From: Rhizobium sp. NZLR1
GTDB taxonomy: Bacteria; Pseudomonadota; Alphaproteobacteria; Rhizobiales; Rhizobiaceae
Direction of reading: 5' to 3'
Assembly: GCF_017357385.1 (NCBI RefSeq)
Contig: NZ_CP071632.1
Location: 811,501 to 875,500, forward strand
DNA: 64,000 nt
Shown: in pieces, positions 36,942 through 47,901 of the stretch
Position numbering within the stretch: position 1 is the first letter of the stretch
How the letters are laid out: every line of letters starts with the position of its first letter
Position numbers and translations under genes: made by a program
Notes under the pieces: model-generated
Seen by the model: only the letters and a program-made list of their open reading frames with translations
Told to the model about the DNA's origin: nothing
The model's database searches: none

Positions 36942-37820
36942 ATGATCGTGTATGTCCTGATCCCGGTTTTCAATCGTCTCGAACACACAAGGCGTGTCCT
37001 TGCTTCTCTGCGTGCTCAAGGCATTGCAGCGAAATTGAGGATCATAGTCGTCAACGACGGTTCGACCGATGGAACCGCAGAATACCTGCAATCGCAGAGG
37101 GATGTGACCGAAATTCGAGGGGACGGTAATCTCTGGTGGGGCGGCGCCATGGAGGAAGGACTGAAACATGTGCTTCCCGCCTGCCAACCGGCTGACTACA
37201 TCCTGTTTCTGAACAACGATACCTGGTTTGACGACAATTTCGTCGAAACCCTGGTGCAAGTGTCTAAAGAAAATGGCGGGGCTGCAGTCGGAAGTGTCAT
37301 CCATGAAGAGGGGCTGGATCCGCCCCTTGTCAGTATTGGGGCGAAGGTCAACATCAATCGGCTTGCCGTCTGGGATCTGCTTTCGGAATTGAGCGAAACG
37401 GAAAAACGGTCGCCTGACAGCCAATATCGCGTCGATGCATTGAGTGGCCGAGGAACGCTTTACCCGGCGCTCCTGTTTCGGAGACATGGCCGCATGCGTC
37501 CGCACCTTCTGCCGCATTACATGGCTGACTACGAAATCGCTATGCGCTTCGCGCGTGCCGGAGTGCCGTTGGTTGTCAGCAGCAGAGCAATCGTCTATTC
37601 GCCTCCGGTATATGGAAACGACGCGTCCAGCCTTTCATGGCGAAAGCGGTTGTTTGGCAGGCGTTCGGCTCACAACGTGGTTCAGCGTCTTATTTTTTAC
37701 TCGCTTGTCGGGTCACCGGTGCAACGCATGACTGCGCCGATCCGTATGGCGCATTTCTCGTGCAGCCGCGCGTTTTCGACGTGGAGGTCATTGGCGAAAC
37801 GAAAGGAAGGAACGATATGA
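36942..37820 (+). CDS. family 2 glycosyltransferase (rhamnosyltransferase-like)
   Basis: A 292-residue GT-A transferase. IIVVNDGSTDGT (34-45), the segment GDGNLWWGGAMEEGL (60-74) and the metal site LFLNNDTWFDDNF (88-100) are typical of GT2 enzymes related to rhamnosyltransferases. The catalytic acidic region is MADYEIAMRFARAG. It overlaps the next gene by four bases. Confidence 0.86.
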   Translation: MIVYVLIPVFNRLEHTRRVLASLRAQGIAAKLRIIVVNDGSTDGTAEYLQSQRDVTEIRGDGNLWWGGAMEEGLKHVLPACQPADYILFLNNDTWFDDNFVETLVQVSKENGGAAVGSVIHEEGLDPPLVSIGAKVNINRLAVWDLLSELSETEKRSPDSQYRVDALSGRGTLYPALLFRRHGRMRPHLLPHYMADYEIAMRFARAGVPLVVSSRAIVYSPPVYGNDASSLSWRKRLFGRRSAHNVVQRLIFYSLVGSPVQRMTAPIRMAHFSCSRAFSTWRSLAKRKEGTI

Positions 37821-38824
37821 GCGGCGGCCAGCATCAGCAGTGCATCGCGTGCGGATCGAAAATGCAAACCTTTATCGAGCACATCAGCGATGATCGATAC
37901 GGCTGCCCAGGCGTCTACTCGATAGACCGATGCGTTTCGTGCGGTCACATGTCGACTGCGCCACGGCTGACGGAAGAAGATCTCCCTGCGCTTTACAGCA
38001 ATTATTATCCCCGTCGGGAGATCGATTTTGATGCGCTGGAAAAAGAGGCTGCGCTCGTCGAAAGACCGCTCGCCGGATTTCGTCGATGGATAGCCGGTAC
38101 CGACAACCAGGGACATTATGTTGCCAAGCGGGGGCAAAAGGTGCTGGATATCGGCTGCGGCTCGTGTCTCTCTCTTCTGGAGATGCGCACGCTCGGCGTC
38201 GAATGCTGGGGGGTCGAGGCTGATCCGAACGTTCGGACGATCGCCGACAAATATGCCTTACGCGTTCATATCGGCAACATCTATGACGTGCCGTTCCCCG
38301 ATGAGAAGTTCGATCTCATCGTGCTGAACCAAGTCATCGAACATGTGCCTGATCCGCTCGCGATGCTTGCGGCTCTGAAGGATCGTCTCAACATCGGTGG
38401 ACGCGTCATACTGGCTTTCCCGAACACGGGTTCCTTTCACCGCAAATTGTGGAAGGAGCGGTGGATCAACTGGCACATTCCCTACCACCAGAACCATTTC
38501 AATCGAACTTCTTTTGCTCTACTTGCCCGGAAATCCGGTTACGATGTCGGGCGTATCAGGACGATCACCCCCAATCTCTGGTCGGTGCTTCAGCTCAGGA
38601 CCTCCGGAGAGCAGCGACAGGAAGGAAAGGCGTCCAATACCTGGTCGGAAAGTGGCAATTCTCAGAAGCCACCGAGCTTTATTCAAAAGGTTCGCAACGT
38701 TGCTGTTTCGCGCGGTGCACGCCTTGCCGGTGTCATGATGGGCTTTGGAAACCGGGCTCTGGACGCAATGGGGCAGGGCGATAGTCTCTTGGTCGAACTC
38801 CGACTTTCCGCGGCAAAGAACTAG
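37817..38824 (+). CDS. class I SAM methyltransferase with zinc-binding cysteines
   Basis: A 335-residue methyltransferase. Cys9/Cys12 (CIAC) and Cys39/Cys42 (CVSC) form an N-terminal zinc motif like that of the methyltransferase at 35941. Motif I is KVLDIGCGSCLSLLEM (108-123); LIVLNQVIEHVPDPLAML is the post-motif. The ATG at 37817 follows GGAAGGAA and overlaps the preceding stop. Probably methylates a sugar or the chain end. Confidence 0.83.
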   Translation: MSGGQHQQCIACGSKMQTFIEHISDDRYGCPGVYSIDRCVSCGHMSTAPRLTEEDLPALYSNYYPRREIDFDALEKEAALVERPLAGFRRWIAGTDNQGHYVAKRGQKVLDIGCGSCLSLLEMRTLGVECWGVEADPNVRTIADKYALRVHIGNIYDVPFPDEKFDLIVLNQVIEHVPDPLAMLAALKDRLNIGGRVILAFPNTGSFHRKLWKERWINWHIPYHQNHFNRTSFALLARKSGYDVGRIRTITPNLWSVLQLRTSGEQRQEGKASNTWSESGNSQKPPSFIQKVRNVAVSRGARLAGVMMGFGNRALDAMGQGDSLLVELRLSAAKN

Positions 38825-38835
38825 GATTTAGCGTC

Positions 38836-39969
38836 ATGCGGATTGCCGTGTTCGATACCTACTATTCCCGATTTCTGAGGACGCACTATCGTCGCAATCG
38901 GGATTTGAGGTCGGCTTCCTCCCAGAGGCAGACGGATTCTCTGCTCGAGGCAGCGTTCGGCACGTCCGATTTCTATTCCCGTCACCTGAAGGCCCAGGGT
39001 TGCGATGTCCTCGATATCATCGGCAATTGTGTTCCGCTTCAATCGGCCTGGGCGCAAGAGAACAACGAACCATTCAGCCCATGGGCGATGAAACTGCCCC
39101 ACCGGTTTTTCAGATTGCCCTATATCGGTGCACGGCTGGCGGCGCTTCCTGGCCTGTTGGAGGTTGCGATGGCGCGGGTGCGCGCATTCAAGCCCGATGT
39201 GCTTTATTGTCAGGATCTCAGCTTTTTTCCGCCTCACGCATTGATGGAGCTGAAAAAGACCGTGCCACTCATCGTCGGCCAGATCGCCTGTCCGTTGCCG
39301 CCGGACGGCTTTCTGCGTCCCTATGATCTCATTCTGACGTCCTTTCCCCATTTCGTGCCCCGTTTCCGCGAGATGGGCATAAGATCTGAATACTTTCGGA
39401 TCGGCTTCGACACCCGGGTGCTCGATATCCTCGGGAATGTCCCACGCGACGTGCCAGTGAGTTTCGTCGGCGGCATAAGCCGTCATCATGGCAAAGCGAT
39501 CCCGCTGCTCGAACATCTTGCGGATACCACGCCGATACAGTTTTTCGGCTACGGCGCCAGGACGCTTCCGCGCTCATCTGCAATTCGGAAACGTCATAAC
39601 GGTGAAGTGTGGGGTCCGGACATGTATCGCGCGCTGGCCCGCAGCCGGATCACGGTCAACCGGCATATCAACGTTGCCGAAAACAATGCCAATAACATGC
39701 GGCTTTACGAGGCGACGGGGGTCGGATCGCTGCTTATAACCGACAGGAAAGACAACCTTGGTGAGATTTTCGAGATCGGCAAGGAAGTCGTCGCCTATTC
39801 CAGCCCTGAGGAAGCCGCGGAACTCATACGCTATTATATAAAGCACCCCGACGAGGCTGATCTTATCGCGAAGGCCGGTCAGGCTAGGACACTGAAGGAC
39901 CACACTTACAAGACGAGAATGAACGAGTTGATGCCGATCCTCGAGAGACATTTGGAGGAGCGGGGCTGA
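38836..39969 (+). CDS. CgeB-like glycosyltransferase
   Basis: A 377-residue protein with a GT-B type C-terminal half. GQIACPLPPDGFLRPYDLIL, VSFVGGISRHHGKAIPLLEH, NRHINVAENNANNMRLYEAT and GVGSLLITDRKDNLGEIFE follow the DUF3880/CgeB glycosyltransferase pattern. The long N-terminal half (YSRFLRTHYRRNRDLRSASS) is less familiar. It is 11 bp after the previous gene. Confidence 0.75.
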   Translation: MRIAVFDTYYSRFLRTHYRRNRDLRSASSQRQTDSLLEAAFGTSDFYSRHLKAQGCDVLDIIGNCVPLQSAWAQENNEPFSPWAMKLPHRFFRLPYIGARLAALPGLLEVAMARVRAFKPDVLYCQDLSFFPPHALMELKKTVPLIVGQIACPLPPDGFLRPYDLILTSFPHFVPRFREMGIRSEYFRIGFDTRVLDILGNVPRDVPVSFVGGISRHHGKAIPLLEHLADTTPIQFFGYGARTLPRSSAIRKRHNGEVWGPDMYRALARSRITVNRHINVAENNANNMRLYEATGVGSLLITDRKDNLGEIFEIGKEVVAYSSPEEAAELIRYYIKHPDEADLIAKAGQARTLKDHTYKTRMNELMPILERHLEERG

Positions 39970-40781
39970 TGTCATTTATTCATACGACTCTCAACCGCTT
40001 TCCGGTGTTGAAGCGCCGGTTGAAGCGATTGCGTGAACAGCTGCTGCCAGCGGCATCGGTGTCCTCGCACTACATCGAGATCGATTCAGCTCGGCGAGAC
40101 AGCGAAAGCTCGCGCCTTGCCGCATCCTGGAAAGCGAGTGATCTGCCTGCACGCCAAAGAGAGCTCGTCGAGCGCCAGTTGAAGGAATATCGCGGCGGCG
40201 CTTCCATTGATGTATTCGATGTTTTTGCCGCTGCGCTGCGTAGGATCGACAATCTCCCGGCTGCCGGTTCATTGCTCGAAATCGGTTGTTCCAGCGGATA
40301 TTACTCCGAGGTTTTGGAAGTGAATGGCTTGCCGTTGCGGTATAGCGGCTGCGATTATTCCCATGCATTCATCGATATGGCGCGCAGAATCTATCCAGCA
40401 CTGTCATTCGATGTGGAGGATGCAACGCGGCTCAGCTATCAGAATGATGCGTTTGATGTCGTGGTTTCGGGATGCTGCCTCCTGCATATTCCCGATTATA
40501 AAGCGGCGATTGCCGAGAGCGCCCGCGTCGCCAAAGAATACGTCATTTTTCACCGCACTCCGGTCGTCTATGGACAGCCGACCAAGTATTTCCGTAAGCA
40601 GGCCTATGGCGTCGAGACCATAGAGATCCATTTTTCCGAGCCGGATCTCTTGGACAGTTTTCGGGTTCATGGCCTGGAAGTGCAGTCAACCTTTACGCTG
40701 AACGAGAGCGCGGATCCGCGCGACTACAGCACGGGCAATGCAAACCGCACCTATTTGTGCAGGAAACAATCCCAGCTATGA
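39969..40781 (+). CDS. class I SAM-dependent methyltransferase
   Basis: A 270-residue methyltransferase of the Methyltransf_11 type. Motif I is LLEIGCSSGYYSEVLE (102-117), then YSGCDYSHAFIDMARR and the post-motif FDVVVSGCCLLHIPDYKAA. The late FHRTPVVYGQPTKYFRKQAY resembles sugar methyltransferases of O-antigen loci. TGATG overlap with the upstream gene. Fourth methyltransferase of the operon. Confidence 0.82.
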   Translation: MSFIHTTLNRFPVLKRRLKRLREQLLPAASVSSHYIEIDSARRDSESSRLAASWKASDLPARQRELVERQLKEYRGGASIDVFDVFAAALRRIDNLPAAGSLLEIGCSSGYYSEVLEVNGLPLRYSGCDYSHAFIDMARRIYPALSFDVEDATRLSYQNDAFDVVVSGCCLLHIPDYKAAIAESARVAKEYVIFHRTPVVYGQPTKYFRKQAYGVETIEIHFSEPDLLDSFRVHGLEVQSTFTLNESADPRDYSTGNANRTYLCRKQSQL

Positions 40782-41749
40782 CGAATTATTTCTGTACTCT
40801 TTTCGACAGCGGCTATCTCATCAAGGGGATGGCGATGATGGAGAGCCTCGTCCAGTGGTGCCCAGACGCACATGTTTTTGTGCTCTGCATGGATCAGAAG
40901 GCGCAGGAGATACTGATCGCCTCCAACAGATCCTACATCACCTGTATCCCACTCGCCGATCTGGAGACGCCGGAGCTCCTGGAGGCTAAGAAATCACGCG
41001 GCGTCGCTGAATATTGCTGGACCCTGTCTCCGTGCCTGCCGACCTTCGTGCTGGATCATTATCCAGAGATTAATTTCATCACCTATCTCGACTCCGACCT
41101 ACTGTTCTATTCGCCGATCCGTCCAATCCTGGAGGAAATCGGCGACAGTTCGATCGCAATCATCGAGCATCGTTTTGCTCCCCGGCTCCAGGACAGGGAA
41201 GTGAACGGCCGTTTTTGTGTGGAATGGGTGAGCTTCCGGCGCGACGAAGAGGGGATGCGTTGCCTTGCTCGTTGGCGCGAGCAGTGCATTGAGTGGTGCT
41301 ACTATCGCCTCGAAGACGGCAAAATGGGCGACCAGAAATATCTGGATGAGTGGCCTATCCTGTATCCGAAGTGCCACATTATCGCGCATCCAGGAGCGGG
41401 AATTGCGCCTTGGAACTATGAGAAGCTGCATTTCGCCGAGCAGACTTTAGGCGGGGTGTTGGTCGAAGGCATGCCGTTGATCTTCTATCATTTTCATCAG
41501 TTTCAGTTGCTGGCAGGTGGTGGTTTCGACAGGCTCTCTTCATTCTACACTTCGGTCTGCAGGGAGCCCGAAGCTGTCTATGCAGCCTATGAGGCGGCGC
41601 TCATGCGGACGCTTTCGGAAATAAGAACGATCTCTCCGGGCTTCTCTGGCGGGCTTCGCGAGGCCGCGGCTGTCGCGAGGCGTAGATGGGCGCAGCGCTA
41701 CATTCCGTTCGCAGTCAAGCGCGCCCTGCATCGTCTCCTGCGCTATTGA
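40778..41749 (+). CDS. GT-A fold glycosyltransferase (GT8-like)
   Basis: A 323-residue protein with a nucleotide-diphospho-sugar transferase fold. NYFCTLFDSGYLIKGMAMME opens the domain; the metal-binding DSD is at 105-107 (ITYLDSDLLFYSPI); GDQKYLDEWPILYP and FYHFHQFQL come later, as in GT8-like and related retaining transferases. The ATG at 40778 (ATGA overlap) is preferred over the upstream 40757 start. Last gene of the operon; rmlB is convergent. Confidence 0.78.
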   Translation: MTNYFCTLFDSGYLIKGMAMMESLVQWCPDAHVFVLCMDQKAQEILIASNRSYITCIPLADLETPELLEAKKSRGVAEYCWTLSPCLPTFVLDHYPEINFITYLDSDLLFYSPIRPILEEIGDSSIAIIEHRFAPRLQDREVNGRFCVEWVSFRRDEEGMRCLARWREQCIEWCYYRLEDGKMGDQKYLDEWPILYPKCHIIAHPGAGIAPWNYEKLHFAEQTLGGVLVEGMPLIFYHFHQFQLLAGGGFDRLSSFYTSVCREPEAVYAAYEAALMRTLSEIRTISPGFSGGLREAAAVARRRWAQRYIPFAVKRALHRLLRY

Positions 41750-41792
41750 GACAGCGCAGCTTGAGGGACGAAGATCAAGGGCGTCGGTTGGC

Positions 41793-42848
41793 TTACTGAT
41801 ACTGGCGGTCGATCCATTGGCGGTAGCTACCGCTTGTGACGTTTTTCACCCAGGCTTCGTTGGCGAGATACCATTCGACGGTCTTGCGAATGCCTGTCTC
41901 GAAGGTCTCGCTCGGACGCCAGTTCAGTTCCCGCTCGATCTTGGCCGCATCGATGGCGTAACGGCGGTCGTGACCAGGCCGATCCCGTACGAACGAGATC
42001 TGCGCTTTATAGCTTGCCCCGTGTGGCAGGGGCCTCAATTCGTCGAGGATCTCGCAGAGCGTATGGACCACCGATAGATTGGTCAGCTCGTTTCTGCCGC
42101 CGACATTATAGGTCTCTCCAACCTTACCATTCTCGAGAACGCGCCGGATTGCGCTGCAATGGTCTTTGACGAAGAGCCAGTCGCGGACCTGCATCCCGTC
42201 GCCGTAGATTGGAATCTGTTTCCCCGAGAGGGCATTGTGAATGACCAGGGGAATAAGCTTCTCGGGAAAATGATGGGGACCATAGTTGTTCGAGCAGTTC
42301 GTCGTCAGAGCAGGCAGGCCATAGGTGTGATGATAGGCGCGAACCAGATGGTCACTCGCTGCCTTGCTTGCGGAATAAGGGCTGTTGGGTTCGTATTTGC
42401 GATGTTCGTTGAAGGCCGCCTCCGCCGGGGCAAGCGAACCGTAGACTTCGTCCGTCGACACGTGAAGAAAACGGAAGCCGTTTCGGAAGGCTTCATCCTG
42501 TGAGGCAAGAAATCCGCGGATAACCTCCAACAGGCGAAAAGTGCCGACGATATTCGTCTGGATAAATTCTTCAGGCCCGTGGATCGATCGATCGACGTGA
42601 CTTTCGGCAGCGAAATTCAGGATTGCGCGAGGACGATGGGAGCCGAGCAATTCTTCAATCAGATCATAGTCTGCGATGCTGCCTTTGACGAACAGATGGC
42701 GCGGGTCGTGCCAGATGGAGGCGAGATTCTCCAGGTTGCCGGCATACGTCAGCACATCGAGGTTGACGATCGGTTCATCATGAAGCGCAAGCCAATCGAG
42801 TACGAAATTCGCACCGATGAAACCGGCTCCCCCCGTCACCAGGATCAT
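41793..42848 (-). CDS. rmlB: dTDP-glucose 4,6-dehydratase
   Basis: A 351-residue extended SDR converting dTDP-glucose to dTDP-4-keto-6-deoxyglucose. TGGAGFIGANFVLDWL binds NAD; the catalytic region is STDEVYGS (Asp-Glu) and PYSASKAASDHLVRAY (Tyr-x3-Lys); NNYGPHHFPEKLIPL is also diagnostic. It supplies the FdtA substrate although it is at the other end of the locus and inverted. It is divergent from gmd; 42849-43029 must hold both promoters. Confidence 0.95.
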   Translation of the reverse strand: MILVTGGAGFIGANFVLDWLALHDEPIVNLDVLTYAGNLENLASIWHDPRHLFVKGSIADYDLIEELLGSHRPRAILNFAAESHVDRSIHGPEEFIQTNIVGTFRLLEVIRGFLASQDEAFRNGFRFLHVSTDEVYGSLAPAEAAFNEHRKYEPNSPYSASKAASDHLVRAYHHTYGLPALTTNCSNNYGPHHFPEKLIPLVIHNALSGKQIPIYGDGMQVRDWLFVKDHCSAIRRVLENGKVGETYNVGGRNELTNLSVVHTLCEILDELRPLPHGASYKAQISFVRDRPGHDRRYAIDAAKIERELNWRPSETFETGIRKTVEWYLANEAWVKNVTSGSYRQWIDRQYQ

Positions 42849-43026
42849 ATTTTCCCCCTTGGAGTTCTGATAATTTGGAAAACTCTAGTCTCATTGTGCC
42901 AGCCCCACGTCAACCGCAGAGATCCGCAATGCTCATTTCGCTTGCTTAGCTCGGTTACATAGGGGTTGCGCTGGTTCGGCCGTTTCCATAAACACATCCC
43001 GAAGATTGCATCGAAAGACGACGTAA

Positions 43027-44091
<1,065 letters not shown>

Positions 44092-45042
44092 GTGTACGAC
44101 TTGTCCGACAAGAAGATCTGGGTTGCCGGTCATCGCGGTATGGTCGGCAGTGCGCTTGTGCGCAGGCTTCAATCCGAAGATTGCAACGTCATCACGGCTA
44201 CGCGCCGTGAGGTCGATTTGACGCGGCAGGACGAGGTCAAGAAATTTGTTGAAGCAAACCGACCAGACGCGATCATTCTCGCCGCTGCCAAGGTTGGCGG
44301 TATCCTTGCCAATGACAGCTATCCCGCTGACTTTATTTATGACAATCTGATTATGGAAGCGAATATCTTCGAAGCTGCCCATCGGGGCGAAGTGGACCGG
44401 CTGCTCTTCCTCGGTTCAAGCTGCATTTATCCCAAGCTCGCTCCACAGCCGATTCCCGAAGAGGCTCTGTTGACCGGTGCGTTGGAGCCAACCAACGAAT
44501 GGTACGCGATCGCCAAGATCGCCGGCATCAAGCTTGCGGAAGCCTATCGTAAGCAATACGGCCGCGACTATATCTCGGCCATGCCGACTAATTTATACGG
44601 CCCGGGCGATAATTTCGACCTGAATTCCAGCCATGTGCTGCCGGCACTCATCCGCAAGGCGCACGCTGCGAAACTTCGCAAAGACCCGCATATGGTGGTC
44701 TGGGGAACGGGCACCCCGCGCCGCGAGTTTCTGCACGTCGACGACTGCGCCGACGCGCTGGTATTTCTTCTGAAAACATATTCGGGCTCGCAACACGTCA
44801 ATGTCGGCTCGGGCACAGATCTCGAAATTATCGAGTTGACGCGGTTGGTCTGCCGCGTTGTCGGTTACGAGGGAGAGATTATTCATGATCTTTCCAAGCC
44901 CGATGGCACGCCGCGAAAGTTGATGAGCAATCAGAAGCTGCAGGACATGGGCTGGAAGCCGCGCATTTCGCTTGAGGACGGCATCCGGGCCACTTACGCT
45001 TGGTTTCTGGAGTTCGAAAATAGATCGGATCCGGCGGCCTGA
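44092..45042 (+). CDS. fcl: GDP-L-fucose synthase
   Basis: A 316-residue epimerase-reductase. AGHRGMVGSALVRRLQ binds NADPH; FLGSSCIYPKLAPQPIPEEA and the catalytic NEWYAIAKIAGIKLAEAYR are diagnostic, as are ALIRKAHAAKL and GTGTPRREFLHVDD. The GTG at 44092 directly follows the gmd stop. It converts GDP-4-keto-6-deoxymannose to GDP-L-fucose. Confidence 0.95.
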   Translation: MYDLSDKKIWVAGHRGMVGSALVRRLQSEDCNVITATRREVDLTRQDEVKKFVEANRPDAIILAAAKVGGILANDSYPADFIYDNLIMEANIFEAAHRGEVDRLLFLGSSCIYPKLAPQPIPEEALLTGALEPTNEWYAIAKIAGIKLAEAYRKQYGRDYISAMPTNLYGPGDNFDLNSSHVLPALIRKAHAAKLRKDPHMVVWGTGTPRREFLHVDDCADALVFLLKTYSGSQHVNVGSGTDLEIIELTRLVCRVVGYEGEIIHDLSKPDGTPRKLMSNQKLQDMGWKPRISLEDGIRATYAWFLEFENRSDPAA

Positions 45043-45768
45043 TATCGGCGAGGGCCAACATTTCTTCCCGCGTCGACAGTCGCGAAGGTGTAGCCGGACC
45101 GGCACCTGAGCAAATGCCAGCTTTGGAGAAGATTCGCTATACCGTCGGCGGGTTCTATCAGCCGGTTGCCCATGGCGCGCTTTTCAATTCCCAGAGCCGC
45201 CCGAACATGGCAATCCACCCGGAAAATCTTCGCCGCCTGGATTCTCGCATGATTTCAATGACTTAGTGAAATCGCCTTTGAATTCATAATATTTTCCCGT
45301 CGCGAGCGACCGTGGATGCCACCTTTGTGCCCTGGCTTTGGGCATCACTCAACAGGACTGGTGAGCGGCAATTATTTCCGCTGTCTGACTTCGAGTTAGC
45401 CGTCCAGCGGCCAAAACGCGCCCTGATACTTCGCGCCCTTCAGTCGGTCATAAAGGACGTCGTCGCGCTTGCCTGAAGCGGGCGTCGTCTGGGCACGGCC
45501 TCGTCCACAGCGCGCCATAAAGCGGACGTCGCTGCGCAGGCGTCAGACGACCGACAAGGGGCCGAAAGCCGTCGGTCGGCTTCCGGGCTCCGATTTTCGA
45601 AAGCAGACCTTGAGCCTGGCGGTCGCGTGATGACGCGAGGGGGACGTTCGGTCGCCCTCGGCCGAACGCACGCGCCGACGACCCCCTTCATAAGTCCGAA
45701 ATCTTGGTTTCAGTCCCATCATTTCAGCTATAAGGTGGGAGACATCGCCCAAAGGGGATTCAAGGCCA
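45043..45768. other. gap after fcl with one possible gene fragment
   Basis: No complete gene is seen in about 725 bp. On the minus strand, 45396-45518 reads as a 40-codon frame ending KRDDVLYDRLKGAKYQGAFW plus four residues, with residue content that looks coding. It could be the 3' scrap of a lost gene; no family is recognised. The rest shows nothing I can name. Confidence 0.3.
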
Positions 45769-46440
45769 ATGCCCCCAGAGAAGAAGGACCGTTCGCCTGT
45801 TGCGCTGGAACAGCGTGACATAAGCGCCGACCAGCGCATGTTCTCACCTTCCGTTGCGCGAAATTCGGCGCCGATCCTCGGGCTCCTAAAACGTGTCCTT
45901 CCAACACGTGGCGCCGTGCTCGAGATTGGATGCGGGACCGGCGAGCACGCCGTGTGTTTTGCGGGAGCAATGCCCAACCTCACCTGGCAGCCGAGCGATC
46001 CGGATGCCGACGCCCGCACCAGCACGTCTAGCTGGATCAAATTCGCAGGGCTGAAGAATGTGCTGGCACCGCGGGATATTGATGTGAGCTCAGGACAATG
46101 GGGCGTCGAACAAACGGGGCATTTTGACGCCATCGTGTCGATCAATATGATCCATATCGCGCCATGGGGGGCAAGCTTAGGATTGTTCGCAGGAGCTGGC
46201 CGTTTGCTTCACGCTGGTGGGCTTCTTCTTCTCTACGGCCCATTCATGCGCGACGGGGCACACAACTCCCCCTCGAACGCTGCTTTCGACGCGGCTCTAA
46301 AGGAGCGCAACCCATCCTGGGGTGTGCGTGATATCGCTGATCTTGAACAAGTGGGTGAGGCCGCTGGACTTAATCTCCGCGAGACGATCGAGATGCCTAC
46401 CAACAATATGTTGCTCGTCTTCTCCAGCGGTAGTGCCTGA
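45769..46440 (+). CDS. DUF938 SAM-dependent methyltransferase-like protein
   Basis: A 223-residue protein of the DUF938 family. RMFSPSVARNSAPILGLLKR precedes SAM motif I (AVLEIGCGTGEHAVCFA), and INMIHIAPWGASLGLFAGAG and LLLYGPFMRDG are conserved features. DUF938 proteins have a methyltransferase fold but an unknown substrate. It lies in the accessory segment after the polysaccharide locus. Confidence 0.85.
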   Translation: MPPEKKDRSPVALEQRDISADQRMFSPSVARNSAPILGLLKRVLPTRGAVLEIGCGTGEHAVCFAGAMPNLTWQPSDPDADARTSTSSWIKFAGLKNVLAPRDIDVSSGQWGVEQTGHFDAIVSINMIHIAPWGASLGLFAGAGRLLHAGGLLLLYGPFMRDGAHNSPSNAAFDAALKERNPSWGVRDIADLEQVGEAAGLNLRETIEMPTNNMLLVFSSGSA

Positions 46441-46649
46441 ACGACAAGCGGGTGCGAAAGAGACGTGGGCCTATAGAAACATTCGGGCCCTTTGCTGCCG
46501 TTCGAGGTCGATCCGAGGAACGTGCGGTATGTGCTAGAATGCGGCCGAAGGCGGAACGCGACAGACGCACTGCGAGGGGCGGTGTGATCGAACCGGAATT
46601 CGCGCGACCGAGTGCCAACGTTGTGCTCTTGGAAGGGGAGACGAGGACT

Positions 46650-47759
46650 ATGCCGACACCAGAGCAACCCAGTCTAATAGTTCGACAGAAATCCCCACAG
46701 AACATCGAGTTTCCGTTTGCGTCACTCTCCGATTGGCTGATCCCAACCGAGCTGTTCTTCGTGCGAAACCATTTCCCGTCGCCGGATCTGGATGCGCGAG
46801 ACTGGAGATTGCGGGTTGGCGGGGCGGTGGAGCGGCCGATCGAACTTGACCTCGACAGCATCAAGGCGATGCGGAGCACGACTTTCACTGCCGTCGTAGA
46901 GTGCGCAGGGAACGGGCGCGTCTACTATGTGCCGCCGAAGGACGGGTTGCAGTGGCAGAACGGAGCCGTCGGCAATGCCGCGTGGACAGGTGTTTTTCTG
47001 CGCGACATTTTAGAAATGGCGGGCGTTAAGCGAACCGCACGTGAGGTTCTGCTCGTAGGCGCAGACAGCGGCGTCGTCGACACGAACAGGAAAACGGCTT
47101 CTCCCGGCCCCATCGCTTTTGCGCGCAGTTTACCGCTTGAGAAGGCCATCGCTCACAGCACGATCCTTGCCTATTCGATGAACGAGGAGCCGTTGACGCG
47201 CGATCACGGCTACCCGCTACGCGCGGTCGTGGGTGGCTGGTTCGGCATGGCTTGGGTCAAGTGGATCACGCATATCACGGTTGTGGAACAACCGTTCCTT
47301 GGCTACTGGCAGGCGCGCGACTATTTCCGTTGGGAGCGCAGCCTCGGGGAACCCAGGCTGGTCCCCCTCGCGAAGATGGAGGTCAAAGCGCAGATCGCGC
47401 GTCCCGTGCAGGGGGCGCGTCTCATCGCCGGCCAACCGTACCGGATTTTCGGAGCCGCCTGGAGCGGAGAGGCTGTTATCCGGCAGGTGCAGGTCTGCAC
47501 CGGAGATGGCAGGGGCTGGCGCGAGGGAAGGCTCCTCGAGACAGAACGTCCCTTTGCATGGCGCTTGTGGGAGTACATGTGGACCCCTAAAGAAGTGGGG
47601 CGATATAAACTGCGATGTCGCGCGATCGATGGAGCGGGGTGCGTGCAGCCCGACCTCCAGCGTTCCGACTGCGAGAGCTACGCGGCCAATTGGATCGTTC
47701 CGGTGGAGGTTACGGTCGTTCCCGAGCCACAGACGTACGAGGAGGAATTCGTGATCTAA
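46650..47759 (+). CDS. sulfite-oxidase-family molybdopterin oxidoreductase
   Basis: A 369-residue protein with the sulfite oxidase Moco domain. The molybdenum-binding cysteine is Cys85 in AVVECAGNGR; DHGYPLRAVVGGWFGMAWVK and WITHITVVEQPFLGYWQARD match the family. The C-terminal third is the Ig-like dimerisation domain (MTPKEVG-like WTPKEVGRYKLRCRAIDGAG). No heme domain and no signal peptide with the 46650 start. GGAAGGGGAG precedes that ATG; the open frame extends up to 46452, so a longer N-terminus is possible. The substrate is unproven. Confidence 0.82.
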   Translation: MPTPEQPSLIVRQKSPQNIEFPFASLSDWLIPTELFFVRNHFPSPDLDARDWRLRVGGAVERPIELDLDSIKAMRSTTFTAVVECAGNGRVYYVPPKDGLQWQNGAVGNAAWTGVFLRDILEMAGVKRTAREVLLVGADSGVVDTNRKTASPGPIAFARSLPLEKAIAHSTILAYSMNEEPLTRDHGYPLRAVVGGWFGMAWVKWITHITVVEQPFLGYWQARDYFRWERSLGEPRLVPLAKMEVKAQIARPVQGARLIAGQPYRIFGAAWSGEAVIRQVQVCTGDGRGWREGRLLETERPFAWRLWEYMWTPKEVGRYKLRCRAIDGAGCVQPDLQRSDCESYAANWIVPVEVTVVPEPQTYEEEFVI

Positions 47760-47901
47760 TCACCCGCATGGGGCAGAATGGCGGCTTGGCGCAACTGCGA
47801 CCCGCGTTGTCACTGCGTCACGTCCGTTTTGCAGCAACGGCGGCCGGTGGCTCGATGACCACTATGCGGGCGCAAAGCTGACGCCGCATACTCAAGCTGC
47901 T